A DNA stretch of 64,000 nt from Sinohyriopsis cumingii (GCA_028554795.2 CM068831.1:30991659-31055658); one strand, 5' to 3'. Shown: positions 33,300-42,704, counted from the first letter of the stretch. The notes: generated by a model not told the origin, from the letters alone. Translations and numbers: made by a program.

Positions 33300-34720
33300 T
33301 AATCCATACCCGGATATGATACTACTCAGAGAGGTTTGTGCATCAACCTTTCTCTCCAGGTCTTGTACAATTCTTTTGGATCTATCGCTGAGGACTTCTG
33401 AGGGGTTTTAAGAGCCTGTTTAGCCTGCATGGAGAGATTGGGTAATTGAAGGTGTTGATAGCTTCGATAATGGAGTAGAAGACATGACTTTGTTTACTAA
33501 TTTTGCCCCACTTCCTCTTCAGCGGCAGAGGCTGCTTTGATGACCGCGCTTAGGCTGCCTTAAGGGCAATCGGTGCGGCTTTGTAGGCAAAGTGTGGAAC
33601 TGCTGCCGGAAGGGGGAAAAAAACAGCGTGGATAAAAACCCACCCGCGATTTTACATCGTGGTACCCGTGAGGGTCTCACGGTTGCTTAGTTTATCTGTT
33701 AAGAGTTTTTACGTTTTGCGTTTGACATGAAGATAATAGGCGAGTCTTTCATTACCTGACTGATAGGTAAGTCTTTAGGATGGGTAATAAATGAGGGCAT
33801 TAGGACAAATCTGCATCCGTGAGCCAGAGGGAAAGTTAATCTACGTGGAATAAATCATGATGGAAGAAAACCTGCCGATGACAACGATCCCTGAGCGATC
33901 AAGCAGTTGACGAGGACACTGTTCACATTATTGGACTCGGTTGCCATCCAAGACGGTGGCTGCTCTAAATCCAAGAATGAAACGTTCGACTGGGCAATGT
34001 CAATTTCAACGCAATACCTACCCAAGAGCATGATTTGAGTACACAACGTATATTATTTGGGTTTGATTTTGATGTTGTCAGAGGTGTGTCCGTTGTTGGT
34101 GATCAGCCGGAGTATTTCTGTGGTGATGTCGGTGATGTTGTACGAATCTGGAGAGATCGTATCGTTTGTCTTAGAGCGGATGTCCAGTACGAAAACTGAT
34201 TGCTGTTCACGGTGACGTTGAAGTCGGTGGAGATCAACGCGATTTCTTGGGACGACTGCTGGTCGAATACTAACGGAGTTTGACACCTCACTGTGCAAGT
34301 GAATAACCGCAACTCGAATAGCAACGTGGTATCGTCGAGTGTCATGTCTGTATCAAGTCCTCGTACAAACTACTATACCAATCCGACGTCAGTATATTTT
34401 GATTCACAAGATGATTGAGGATTTCTACCAATCTTGATATCGACGTCCACACCATTTCCTGTTTGTTTGGAAGCGATCACTAACTTGAGTCGATATCGTG
34501 AGGGGGTATGATAGTACCGGATGCCTTCTCGTCATTTGCCCTTTGGTGCTCTCGAGTGAGCATCATTCGTTTTTCTACAGGATTTTTTCTGGCTGTTCTG
34601 GGCGTTGTGCTATTTTCATCAACTTTTCAGATGTCAGTGTGTCTCTTTCCTCTTCAGATGTCAATGTGTCTTTCATCTCCTGAGTACATGATACTTTAGA
34701 TGTAATTCACCATCTTTTGT
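33300..34720 (-). pseudogene. Outer Polinton minor-virion gene region
   Basis: Minus-strand frames at 33855-34345 contain runs such as VRCQTPLVFDQQSSQEIALI and PDSYNITDITTEILRLI, which resemble the N-terminal part of Polinton minor capsid (penton-like) proteins and sit in the expected order after the capsid gene. 33300-33840 probably held a further small virion gene. Fossil. Confidence 0.5.
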
Positions 34721-35780
34721 AATACTCCTTCTTTCATCTTCCGTCGATTTTTCACGTAGTGCTATTTCATCCTCCATCAAAAGACAGTTGATCTAATAAC
34801 CAAGTAATATTTGTTATTCTGGGATGGACCCCGTTGCAGGAAGACTCGCTGATGTATCTGACTGCGCGATGGGAAAGTCTAGGTCGTGCATGGGAAACAT
34901 GGGCCTGGCTCCTGTGTGAAAGACTTTTGTCCTGACTTTGAGTTCCTCTCCCACCACCTTATTGTAGATTTTGGACCCCAAAAGCAGCTTGGTCAGATCC
35001 TCATTTTCGTTTTTGTCTTGTTTTGCATGATCCAGGGTTCATTCTCTCGGTTAACGTGAGTTATCAATGCACGTTCAGCTACCGCTTGATAGTAATTTTG
35101 CTCGGCAGATGATGCTGACGACCCACTCTCTTTGATTTCTGGAATAGTGTCTGTCACGAAGTCCTTCAACCATTCTTTGCTTAAAGTAGATTGACGATTA
35201 AAACCGATTTCAAATATAAGTTCACTTATTGCTTCTCAGACTTTCATATTTTTGGGCTAATTCCTCTGTCGAATACTCTTTTTTAACTTTTCTTTTTCCT
35301 GCTTAATTCTTTTGTCCTCTTTCTTCAGCGATTCTAGGCTGGCTTCTGTTTTTCCTTCTCTGTTTTCAACTGCTGAAGTGATGCCGCTGCATCTTTTTGA
35401 TTCCGTCTCAATTTTCTTTTATAGTTCAGCCTTTCTAGCTTCTCCTTTTTGTTCAGCTTCCGCTCGTCTCGACATCTCAAAGATGTCACTTTCGGGAGTC
35501 TTCGGAATGTTCTGCTGCATTATTTCTCTACGCAATCGCACCGGTTGTTGCTGAGTCGATTTGAACGTGTCATGCAACTGATCGTGCTGACATCGTACAT
35601 TGTTTTGGCTTCGTCGAGTTCGGTCTCCAGCCACATCGCGTTGAAACGTCAACTGGACTACTTTGTCCAGAACGCGCTGTCGTAAGGCTGCTCACTGATC
35701 GATAAAGGTCTTGAGAACAAGCTGACGACGAGTGGCTGTCATTTCGAACTACATGTCTATACTAATCAAGAAGGCAAAAT
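34721..35780 (-). pseudogene. Outer Polinton unknown charged-helix gene remnant
   Basis: The minus strand encodes K/E/Q-rich helical pieces (SRRAEAEQKGEARKAEL and flanking). The inner element has a charged protein at 49581-50633 in a roughly corresponding place. Function unknown; fossil. Confidence 0.35.
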
Positions 35781-35929
35781 TTGTCAGAGCCTTTGCGAAA
35801 ACAGCACAAAGCATCACGTGTTTCGTCAGATGCATTTAGGATATTAGTACGTTGATTGAGATAAATACTATTTCAGCGCTTGTGTCACGACAACGAAATA
35901 TACTAGCATATTTTATTCATGTTCTCGCG

Positions 35930-36071
35930 ATCGATTTTAATGTGGATCGTGTGGTATTTGTCTTGGTGAAGATTGAACGTGTAAAACATCACGCGATTGT
36001 TCTTGAGCATGTTATTGAGGAGCATGTTTAGAAGGAGATTGGTTTTACTCCGTTCAGTAGGACCCACAATC
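35930..36071 (-). pseudogene. Outer Polinton packaging ATPase, P-loop part
   Basis: Minus-strand IVGPT...KTNLLLNML is the P-loop of the FtsK/HerA-type packaging ATPase. The inner Polinton is inserted exactly here; the start of this gene lies beyond it, near 50930-51003 (MHIINFDTKEKTREH...). Fossil. Confidence 0.75.
36066..36071 (+). repeat. Target-site duplication ACAATC, left
   Basis: ACAATC directly precedes the AG terminus at 36072 and recurs directly after the CT terminus at 50924-50929. Six bp is the Polinton rule. One extra base (C) matches on the outer side. Confidence 0.85.
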
Positions 36072-36293
36072 AGCAGCAGGGAAGTTCTACAGACCAGACG
36101 TTCCAGACCAAATAAAGCCTCCTACGAGAACTTTCTCCGTAGAAGCCTCAGATTTCAAAAATAAGCCTTCCCACGAAAATTAATTTCCTTAAATTCGTCC
36201 CCGATTGCAATTTTTGTGTGCAAAATCGATGATTCTGGACAAGTAAAAAACAAAGATTTTTTGGGGGGGGGGGGGAAATTTATTCTGGTGTCG
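36072..36293 (+). repeat. Left terminal inverted repeat, inner Polinton
   Basis: Matches the complement of 50705-50922 with few differences, all in the inner half. It contains an imperfect hairpin CTACGAGAA/TTCTCCGTAG at about 36123-36144 and a G-run at about 36263-36275. Weak similarity continues to about 36320. Confidence 0.95.
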
Positions 36294-36323
36294 ACGAAGT
36301 TTGCGAAGATTTGGCTGCAAGTC

Positions 36324-36989
36324 TCATGAATAAATTTGATCGAGACCGATTCGATATCTACTACGCGGATCATGAAGATTAATCGTGATGAAACCATGCG
36401 GTGTTGCCTGGGCGCGGCTGAAGAAATTTTTGAATTTGTTTATGTCAATGTCGCCGTTACACCAAGTCTGATGAATATTTCTCAACGTGTGAGTATCAAC
36501 GCCATTGAAAACCGATAAGATATTGCAATTGTCCCTAATTACCTTTGGAATTTGCGTATATCGCTGCGTCACGTAAATAACATCGCTGTTCTTGTGTCGG
36601 CCACGCGAAAATATCCTAGCCGGATTAGTTTGCTTATCCAGCATAACATCATCGAATACGACAAGATTATTAACATCGCCATCTAAATTTTCCACTGATG
36701 GAGCTTCATTGATGTCTGTGATGAATTCGATTGTGCCTTCGTCGGTATTGTCGCTAAATTCCTTTAGTACTTGATAACAACGCTGATCATCAACGGACGG
36801 TGCAACCAAATACAACTTATCCCATTTTAGCCATCGCATTATCAAATTTAGCAACAACTGCGTCTTTCCAGAACCAGACGGGCCAATAATTATCATCCTT
36901 ATCGAATTCGGTAACACCGCGTTGTGTTTCACCTGCTCGCGTCGCTTCGTGGCTGAAAAATCAATTACATTCATGTTACTAGAATACAT
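36324..36989 (-). CDS. Packaging ATPase (FtsK/HerA, A32-like)
   Basis: Two possible starts, ATG at 36989 (MYSSNMNV...) or 36974 (MNVIDFSATK), give about 217-222 residues, usual for Polinton ATPases. The Walker A motif is IIIGPSGSGKTQLLLNL, the Walker B region LVVFDDVM, and a sensor-like stretch VIYVTQRYTQIP follows. The enzyme is expected to drive DNA into capsids. It lies at the left end and diverges from the zinc-ribbon gene: the upstream ATG overlaps that gene's ATG as CATG. The frame is open throughout. Confidence 0.85.
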   Translation of the reverse strand: MYSSNMNVIDFSATKRREQVKHNAVLPNSIRMIIIGPSGSGKTQLLLNLIMRWLKWDKLYLVAPSVDDQRCYQVLKEFSDNTDEGTIEFITDINEAPSVENLDGDVNNLVVFDDVMLDKQTNPARIFSRGRHKNSDVIYVTQRYTQIPKVIRDNCNILSVFNGVDTHTLRNIHQTWCNGDIDINKFKNFFSRAQATPHGFITINLHDPRSRYRIGLDQIYS

Positions 36990-37164
36990 GGATCTATATT
37001 GTGTTAAGTGTCGCACGCGCACAGCTACGATAAATCCAATCGAAATTGTCACACGCAATAACAGGAACGCAATTGCAGGAGAATGCGATATTTGTAAGAC
37101 ACGCAAGTTCAGATTTGTAAAAAAAAAAATAGAAGAACCGGAGGAGACATTACCGCCTCCATGA
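36988..37164 (+). CDS. DUF5679-like zinc-ribbon protein
   Basis: This is a 58-residue protein, MDLYCVKCRTRT...GECDICKTRKFRFVKK. The two CxxC knuckles about 30 residues apart match the small DUF5679 zinc-ribbon family found in large DNA viruses and other virus-like elements. A role in DNA or RNA binding, perhaps transcription, is inferred. I start it at ATG 36988 because an upstream in-frame ATG would place a poorly conserved extension over the ATPase start. Its stop overlaps the start of the PLA2 gene (ATGA). Confidence 0.75.
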   Translation: MDLYCVKCRTRTATINPIEIVTRNNRNAIAGECDICKTRKFRFVKKKIEEPEETLPPP

Positions 37165-37496
37165 AAAATCTACCCGGGTTGCCCTGGGCGAAATATCCCG
37201 GAGAAAAGCATCTACCAGGATACAATTACTGCGGACCTGGTACGAGGCTCGATATAAGACTCAACGATAATAATCAACCAAATCCCGGCGAAGATCCAGT
37301 AAACGCCATCGATAACGCGTGTTACTATCACGATCTTGCGTATCGTAGCGGGGATTTACAACAAAGACATCTCGCTGATATTAGGCTAATTCATGCAATA
37401 GACGCGATTCCTGACAAAAGTTTCAAAGAAAAATTGGCAACTTGGTTGATAAAAGGCGCAATGAAAGGTAAATTAGTATTCGGTGCTAATAAATAA
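37161..37496 (+). CDS. Parvovirus-type phospholipase A2
   Basis: This is a 111-residue protein. It has the calcium-binding loop YNYCGPGT near residue 22 and the catalytic helix NAIDNACYYHDLAYRSG around residues 50-66, with the His-Asp pair. This is the secreted-PLA2 type known from the unique N-terminus of parvovirus VP1, where it breaches endosomal membranes; here it is a separate gene. LPGYNYCGPGT preceded by GLPWAKYPGEKH is the classic lead-in. The ATG overlaps the stop of the zinc-ribbon gene, and the integrase starts 2 bp after its stop. Confidence 0.85.
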   Translation: MKNLPGLPWAKYPGEKHLPGYNYCGPGTRLDIRLNDNNQPNPGEDPVNAIDNACYYHDLAYRSGDLQQRHLADIRLIHAIDAIPDKSFKEKLATWLIKGAMKGKLVFGANK

Positions 37497-37498
37497 TA

Positions 37499-38449
37499 AT
37501 GGAGCAGATATATTATTCTCCGCGAGGATTCTGGCGAGGAAAATCAGCAATTGCCAAACTCGCTAAAGCCGCTAAAGTAAAACAATCCACCGCTGAATCG
37601 TGGTTATCGAAACAGGCAGTCTGGCAAATATATCTTCCTCCGCCTAAGAAAATACCATATGCAAGTTTCACCGTCAGTGTCCCTAATGAAGTCCATCAGG
37701 CTGATTTAATGTTTCTTCCTTACGATACCGTCGACGGAGTCACATATAAATATGTCTTGACAGTCGTTGATATCGCCAGCAGGTATAAAGAAGCCGAGCC
37801 GTTATCGAATAAAACAGCAACGGAGATCGCTAAGGCGTTTAGCGAAATTTATTCACGATCTCCATTAACATGGCCGAAGCTTCTCCAGGTTGATCCAGGT
37901 CGAGAATTTCTTGGCGCGGTTACTTCACTGATGAAAAAGAATAATGTTAAAATCCGTCGCGGTATTGTAGGTGTTCATCACAATCAAGCTATCGTTGAGA
38001 GATTCAACAAAACTCTTGCAGAACGATTATTCGGATACCAATACGCGCGTGAATTTATTCAAGATAATCGATCTCATGATTGGGTATCAAGATTGCCTCA
38101 TGTGATTAACGCGTTAAATAACGAAGTAACTCGAACAATAGCAATGAAACCCGCAATTGCAATTACAAAATCGAATATACCTCTAAAGCGAGATTCCACA
38201 ATTCCGCCTGTGCTAGGTAGCGTCACTGTCAGGTATTTATATAAAGAAGGCGAGGCCGAAGGAGGAAGAAAAAGAGCAACCGATCCAAATTGGAGCGTTA
38301 CAACACATAAAATATCAGCCGTAACAAGATCGTCAGGGAGACCAGCAATTTATTTTCTAGATTCGCTAGCGCCACAACGCGGATTTACCAAAGAAGAATT
38401 ACAAATAATACCGAAAGATACTCAACTACCGCCAGCGTCATTAATGTGA
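37499..38449 (+). CDS. Polinton integrase (rve, DDE)
   Basis: This 316-residue protein has an N-terminal helix-turn-helix-like part, and the catalytic core shows D69 (HQADLMFLPYD), D132 (LLQVDPGREFLG) and E167 (HHNQAIVERFNKTL), a D,D(35)E arrangement. The family is often labelled 'F54H12.3-like transposon-derived protein' in animal genomes. It inserts the linear element DNA at 6-bp staggered sites, consistent with the ACAATC duplication. A C-terminal basic beta-rich region (YLYKEGEAEGGRKR...) may be chromodomain-like. It converges on the polymerase-helicase gene with a 28-bp tail-to-tail overlap. Confidence 0.9.
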   Translation: MEQIYYSPRGFWRGKSAIAKLAKAAKVKQSTAESWLSKQAVWQIYLPPPKKIPYASFTVSVPNEVHQADLMFLPYDTVDGVTYKYVLTVVDIASRYKEAEPLSNKTATEIAKAFSEIYSRSPLTWPKLLQVDPGREFLGAVTSLMKKNNVKIRRGIVGVHHNQAIVERFNKTLAERLFGYQYAREFIQDNRSHDWVSRLPHVINALNNEVTRTIAMKPAIAITKSNIPLKRDSTIPPVLGSVTVRYLYKEGEAEGGRKRATDPNWSVTTHKISAVTRSSGRPAIYFLDSLAPQRGFTKEELQIIPKDTQLPPASLM

Positions 38450-41412
38450 TTTACTCGAATTCTACCTAACTGAGATAATTTTCTTACTCTCGACACAGCT
38501 AAATATACTAAATTTGACCAGGAAATTCTATCATCGACGATCCAAACTTGGCCATCCACGGTTAATCCCTGCGACGAGTGTATCGTTGTTGCGTATCCAA
38601 GTTTCCATGGCGATCTTTCTGCGTTTATCGCGTCATTGACAAGATTAATATCAACAAGAATAATATCATTCAAGACTAAAATCTTTTCCTCTCCGCAGGG
38701 TAAAGTAACACTGATATTTTGTTTCCTGGTATCAGCGGGCCTGTAACATAACGGCACCTGCAATGTTGGAAATTTCTCACAATGAAGTTTGAATAACATA
38801 TCCTGAATAATATCGCGAACAATTTTCCTACTAGCAACAATCAGATGATCTGGACGCCACAAATTTAGAAAAATATCCATCGGAGTCTCGTCGATTATTC
38901 TTCTCATCACATCGCATTGAAACTTATTCGGTTGTAATCGAATTATTTTCTTAAATTCGGTCAGTAAAATATCATCGGATCTATAATCGGCGTCGATTTC
39001 CTCATAATAGTCAACGAAGTTCCTGAGCCACTCATGAGGAGATTCACCATCAATAGGATCAGGCTGGCCGTGATCTCCGCACATTACCACGGCGGTATTT
39101 TTCTCCTCCAGCCAGATCAGGAACGATTTTAATACAACTAAATTTACTGTGCAAATTTCATCAAATATTATAATTCTGTTGATATATTTATTTCCCATGC
39201 GAGCCGAATCCCATAATCCACCGCTGTATTTGAAATAACTGTGATACGTGCAAGAATCAACGCCGCGTTGCCTTATTTCTCGCGCTAATCTGTGAGTTGG
39301 AGTCAACACTATCATATCAGATTTCGCAAATAAATTTATCGCTCGCGTTGTTTTACCGCTACCACCAGGACCATTCATGTAAACGAATTTACTACGTGAA
39401 ATCGGGTCAAATGCAGATGCAGCCGTCGATATTTCCTCAAATTTATCTCGATGAAATTTATCGCAATCTTCGACATCGGCGTCCTCACAGTAATCTAGGA
39501 TATCCTCGTTTTTTATCCTCCAAGTTCCCCAAGAACCATCGGCGATTAAATTATCCAGCCTATACTGGTATTTCTTATCGATATAAAACGAGTCCGTTGC
39601 GACCCTTACCGCGATATCAGAAAATTTATTTATCATCGACAGTAAATTTATACTCACATAAGCGAGCATCGATGATCTCAAATGCGTATACTGCGCTGAT
39701 TCTCCATCGAGATAGCTAATTACGGTACCTAATTTTTCTCCGTCAATAATAATATTCTCTCTGTTGCAGAATATTCCACGCGATACCGTATCGGCAATAA
39801 TAAAGTCCATTTCGGCGTCGTTGATAAATAACCTAGCGTGTCGATGTTTATGATCAACGGATCCTCCTTGAGTAAATTTGCCAATTATTTTTCTTCCGAT
39901 ATCTTTCGCGTTTTCACAATCCGTCGGCAACCACACTTCAGTTTGTTTTCTATACGATATAATCGCCTCGCTCACCGTCAACGATATTAACATTGACGAA
40001 TCCAGCATATATCTCAACAACACCGTAGGAACCCATCTGCGTTGAGATAAATGCCGACCAAACCAAATATAACAAATTTTATGTAAATTTTCAGCAAACT
40101 CGAATGAAGTAACATAAGCGAATCCGGTCATAACAAAATCTGGCAACGGCCCGTTAATTGCAACTCTCGTCATCTCGTTGGTGGGATGGCCAAATTTAGC
40201 AAAATAATCTGCACAATCGCCATATCCAAGGAAACTTCCAGGATACCACGCGCTCATGTCAACGGATATCATATCTTCGAAATAATATTTGGTATTCCAC
40301 AATCCGCCATGGCCATACTCGATACAGCTAAGTTGAATATCAGTGAGGTATTCGTTCCTTGTAGGTTTCCACGAATTTCTTTCTCTGGCGGCGTGAGCGG
40401 CAACAGATGGAACAGTAAAACAATTCGTTAATAACTGATCAGGATTTGACGAATATTTCACCGCGATATTTCTCATCGATTCATGCAATTTTTCATCGCG
40501 GTAAATATCTCCTCGCGGCAATATAAACTGATCGTATTTTTCTTCGCTCGAGAATAACCAAACCGATATCGGATCAGATGCGGCTAATATTTTGATAAAT
40601 CTGAACATAGCATCGGAATTGTCCTTTGCACCATCCGCAGATTTACTATCTGTGGGATAAAATTTAACAACACGATCTCGCAGAAATATCATTACCGATT
40701 GCGACCACGCATGTGAATTATGATCAATAATTTCGATTGGAACTCCTCGAGATCTATACGGCGACGAATATAATATTTCTCCTGATAGCGTTTTCACGGT
40801 AATAGGAAATTTAAGTTTCTTGCTCAACACAGCAACATCGTCAATCCATGCGCCATCAACAACAGTCTTCGCCCATGAATTAATTTTATTCAATCTCAAC
40901 TGGGTCAATCCAGATCCACGACGAGCGTTTTTCATATGCTCGATAACGCGCTCGGCAACGCAATTTATCATCGGAGATTCTTTCATCGCAGGTAGATTTT
41001 TCATGTCAGGATTATTATTTAGCCGATAAATTCCATAAACAACTGCACTAGATGGATATGCCCTGGCATAATAAGGACCGTCAATTCCCAATAATAATCC
41101 TGGCTTCGAATTTTTATCAAGAACAACATTTTTCTTACCGCCACGCACGGGATCTCGTTTATCGCGAATAATCCAAGTGTCGTCAGGCATTTGTGCAATA
41201 ATTTTTATTCCAAAGATAAATCGTTCTTCCTTGTGTTCGGATTTTATGTGCTCGATTATCTTCTTGGCCCGTTCCAGATTCATCGTAGCATCAGCAGAGT
41301 TAGTTTTCCATGTCGACCAAGTGTGAATCGCCCCATCATCGAAAAATTCCTTCTTGGCGCGATCAACCTCAGGTATAATATATTCTGCCTCATCAAGATC
41401 AAATGCATCCAT
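38422..41412 (-). CDS. Family-B-like DNA polymerase fused to SF1 helicase
   Basis: A single 996-residue frame. The N-terminal ~360 residues have no clear domain (possibly exonuclease- or priming-related). Then come polymerase-like motifs: EYGHGGLW (~365), SVDMSAWYPG (~384, motif A), LRSSMLAYVSINLLS (~578, motif B region) and RVATDSFYID (~603, motif C). After a short acidic linker the last ~320 residues form an SF1 helicase of the Pif1/RecD type: NGPGGSGKTT (~680), IIIFDE (~747), CGDHGQPDP (~778), TIHSSQGLTVDG (~943) and AVSRV (~972). Ordinary Polintons have an unfused protein-primed polymerase, so this gene is notable. It would replicate the element. It diverges from the zinc-finger gene by only 31 bp. 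Confidence 0.8.
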   Translation of the reverse strand: MDAFDLDEAEYIIPEVDRAKKEFFDDGAIHTWSTWKTNSADATMNLERAKKIIEHIKSEHKEERFIFGIKIIAQMPDDTWIIRDKRDPVRGGKKNVVLDKNSKPGLLLGIDGPYYARAYPSSAVVYGIYRLNNNPDMKNLPAMKESPMINCVAERVIEHMKNARRGSGLTQLRLNKINSWAKTVVDGAWIDDVAVLSKKLKFPITVKTLSGEILYSSPYRSRGVPIEIIDHNSHAWSQSVMIFLRDRVVKFYPTDSKSADGAKDNSDAMFRFIKILAASDPISVWLFSSEEKYDQFILPRGDIYRDEKLHESMRNIAVKYSSNPDQLLTNCFTVPSVAAHAARERNSWKPTRNEYLTDIQLSCIEYGHGGLWNTKYYFEDMISVDMSAWYPGSFLGYGDCADYFAKFGHPTNEMTRVAINGPLPDFVMTGFAYVTSFEFAENLHKICYIWFGRHLSQRRWVPTVLLRYMLDSSMLISLTVSEAIISYRKQTEVWLPTDCENAKDIGRKIIGKFTQGGSVDHKHRHARLFINDAEMDFIIADTVSRGIFCNRENIIIDGEKLGTVISYLDGESAQYTHLRSSMLAYVSINLLSMINKFSDIAVRVATDSFYIDKKYQYRLDNLIADGSWGTWRIKNEDILDYCEDADVEDCDKFHRDKFEEISTAASAFDPISRSKFVYMNGPGGSGKTTRAINLFAKSDMIVLTPTHRLAREIRQRGVDSCTYHSYFKYSGGLWDSARMGNKYINRIIIFDEICTVNLVVLKSFLIWLEEKNTAVVMCGDHGQPDPIDGESPHEWLRNFVDYYEEIDADYRSDDILLTEFKKIIRLQPNKFQCDVMRRIIDETPMDIFLNLWRPDHLIVASRKIVRDIIQDMLFKLHCEKFPTLQVPLCYRPADTRKQNISVTLPCGEEKILVLNDIILVDINLVNDAINAERSPWKLGYATTIHSSQGLTVDGQVWIVDDRISWSNLVYLAVSRVRKLSQLGRIRVNHINDAGGS

Positions 41413-41443
41413 TATTATATTTTAGACAAATATCTAAATTATA
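41413..41443. promoter_or_regulatory. Bidirectional promoter gap
   Basis: 31 bp of A/T between the divergent ATGs of the polymerase-helicase and the zinc-finger gene (TTATATTTTAGACAAATATC). Any promoter must overlap this gap or the coding starts. Confidence 0.4.
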
Positions 41444-41794
41444 ATGAATAAATGTTCGTGGATACCAATCGGATCAACAAAATCATGCGACAAATCCTGC
41501 AGAGGCGATTATTGTGGCGCTCATATATATGCGATTCGACGAGGCAGTAAAGGACCACAGCGGTGCTTAGTTTGTCAAGTTGGCACTCGAGGAAAGACCC
41601 GATTGTGTTTATCCTGTGGAGGGAAAAATTATCGAGAATTGCTCAGATATTACAAAAAGAAATCTTCCTCGATAATAACCTGCGAAGAAGATGATATTAA
41701 TCGATTCAAGGCAAATTACGATTTAAACAAACAGAATATTGTATATGGAACTGAAATCAACGATTCCTCCAGCAACAATCACATACGAGTTTAG
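41444..41794 (+). CDS. Cys-rich zinc-finger-like protein
   Basis: This is a 116-residue protein with Cys pairs CDKSCRGDYC, CLVCQVG and LCLSCGG, followed by a basic helix (RELLRYYKKK) and a polar tail. The pattern suggests two or three zinc knuckles and nucleic-acid binding. I do not recognise a named family. Its end overlaps the start of the HNH gene by about 50 bp in another frame. Confidence 0.55.
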   Translation: MNKCSWIPIGSTKSCDKSCRGDYCGAHIYAIRRGSKGPQRCLVCQVGTRGKTRLCLSCGGKNYRELLRYYKKKSSSIITCEEDDINRFKANYDLNKQNIVYGTEINDSSSNNHIRV

Positions 41795-42299
41795 ATTACA
41801 TCCAACCATCGAGGGTTACGAGGCTTCATCGGATGGTATCGTTAGAAATATCAAAACGAAAAATCATGTCGGTAGTGTTAATGGATTTGGATATCTCAAA
41901 ATTACCGTCGGTAATGATAAAAAACGAAGATGTACGACTTATTTCTGTCACAGGTTCGTATTCGAAGTTTTCCACGGACCAATAAAAATCGGTCTTGTTA
42001 TAGACCATATTGACGGAAATAAACTTAACAACAAACTATCCAATCTTCGCGCGGTAACTCAAAGTGTAAATTGTAAATTTAATGGCGGATATCGATCAGC
42101 TAAGGCGGTAAAATCATTAAATCGAGAAACAAATGAAGAAATTGTATTCACGTCGATGAACGCCGCCGCAAAATATTTTAGTATTAATCCAGCATCGGTG
42201 AATCGTGCAACAGAAAAAACAATCAACGCAACATTCTCCCACAAATTCGGCGAGTGGATCGAGTTTTACTATATTCCGATAATATCCGAAGAAAATTAA
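41745..42299 (+). CDS. HNH homing-type endonuclease (NUMOD4-HNH)
   Basis: Starts at ATG 41745 (MELKSTIPP...), giving 184 residues. NUMOD4-like start (EGYEASSDGIVRN), then the HNH nuclease core: CHRFVFEVFHG, VIDHIDGNKLNNKLSNLRAV and TQSVN. The C-terminal part (EEIVFTSMNAAAKYFSINP) looks like the NUMOD1 helix-turn-helix DNA-binding module. Such proteins are typical of phages and large DNA viruses, where they cut a specific site and promote their own spread. No intron is apparent around it, so it would be free-standing. Confidence 0.85.
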   Translation: MELKSTIPPATITYEFRLHPTIEGYEASSDGIVRNIKTKNHVGSVNGFGYLKITVGNDKKRRCTTYFCHRFVFEVFHGPIKIGLVIDHIDGNKLNNKLSNLRAVTQSVNCKFNGGYRSAKAVKSLNRETNEEIVFTSMNAAAKYFSINPASVNRATEKTINATFSHKFGEWIEFYYIPIISEEN

Positions 42300-42325
42300 A
42301 TTGAATATTACAAAATCTATATAAT

Positions 42326-42547
42326 ATGGACGAAGAAAATATAAATAACATCATCGAAGCCATCGATGATCTGAGAAAGAAAAAAATAAATCTTCCATCG
42401 GATCTAGACACGAATAAAATCCGATCCGAATTCGAGACGATTGTTCAGGGGAAACTCGAATACAAATACACGCTGCCGTCAGAGTACAAATTAATAAAAA
42501 AAGATCCAAATTGCCATGTATCAATCACTTGCGACTGTCAGCGATGA
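42326..42547 (+). CDS. Small unknown protein (73 aa)
   Basis: ATG at 42326. It is charged and helical, with N-terminal DEENINNIIEAIDDLRKKK and a C-terminal CHVSITCDCQR. No family is recognised. Its end overlaps the next small frame by 32 bp. Confidence 0.4.
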   Translation: MDEENINNIIEAIDDLRKKKINLPSDLDTNKIRSEFETIVQGKLEYKYTLPSEYKLIKKDPNCHVSITCDCQR

Positions 42548-42704
42548 TCAAATCGAGGATTTTGTTAAATTATCTACGCTAGTGGAAAAAGCTAGATTGA
42601 TTTTATCAGAAGCATATGAATCAAGAAAAATTACAAGTTCACGCGTCAGACAGCTGAAAAAACTTGTCGATGAGAGCAAGGCCAAGGAAATTTCTGATCC
42701 TTGA
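42516..42704 (+). CDS. Small unknown helical protein (62 aa)
   Basis: ATG at 42516. It is composed of two amphipathic helices (EDFVKLSTLVEKARLILSEA and SRVRQLKKLVDESKAKE). No family is recognised. It is the last plus-strand gene before the convergent structural block. Confidence 0.4.
   Translation: MYQSLATVSDDQIEDFVKLSTLVEKARLILSEAYESRKITSSRVRQLKKLVDESKAKEISDP

Noticed and set aside
36922-36987. Upstream extension of the zinc-ribbon gene
   Set aside because: It would overlap the ATPase N-terminus; the family normally starts just before the first CxxC, at ATG 36988.
39297-39719. Plus-strand frame of 140 residues
   Set aside because: Antisense shadow of the polymerase-helicase gene; no start context or family.
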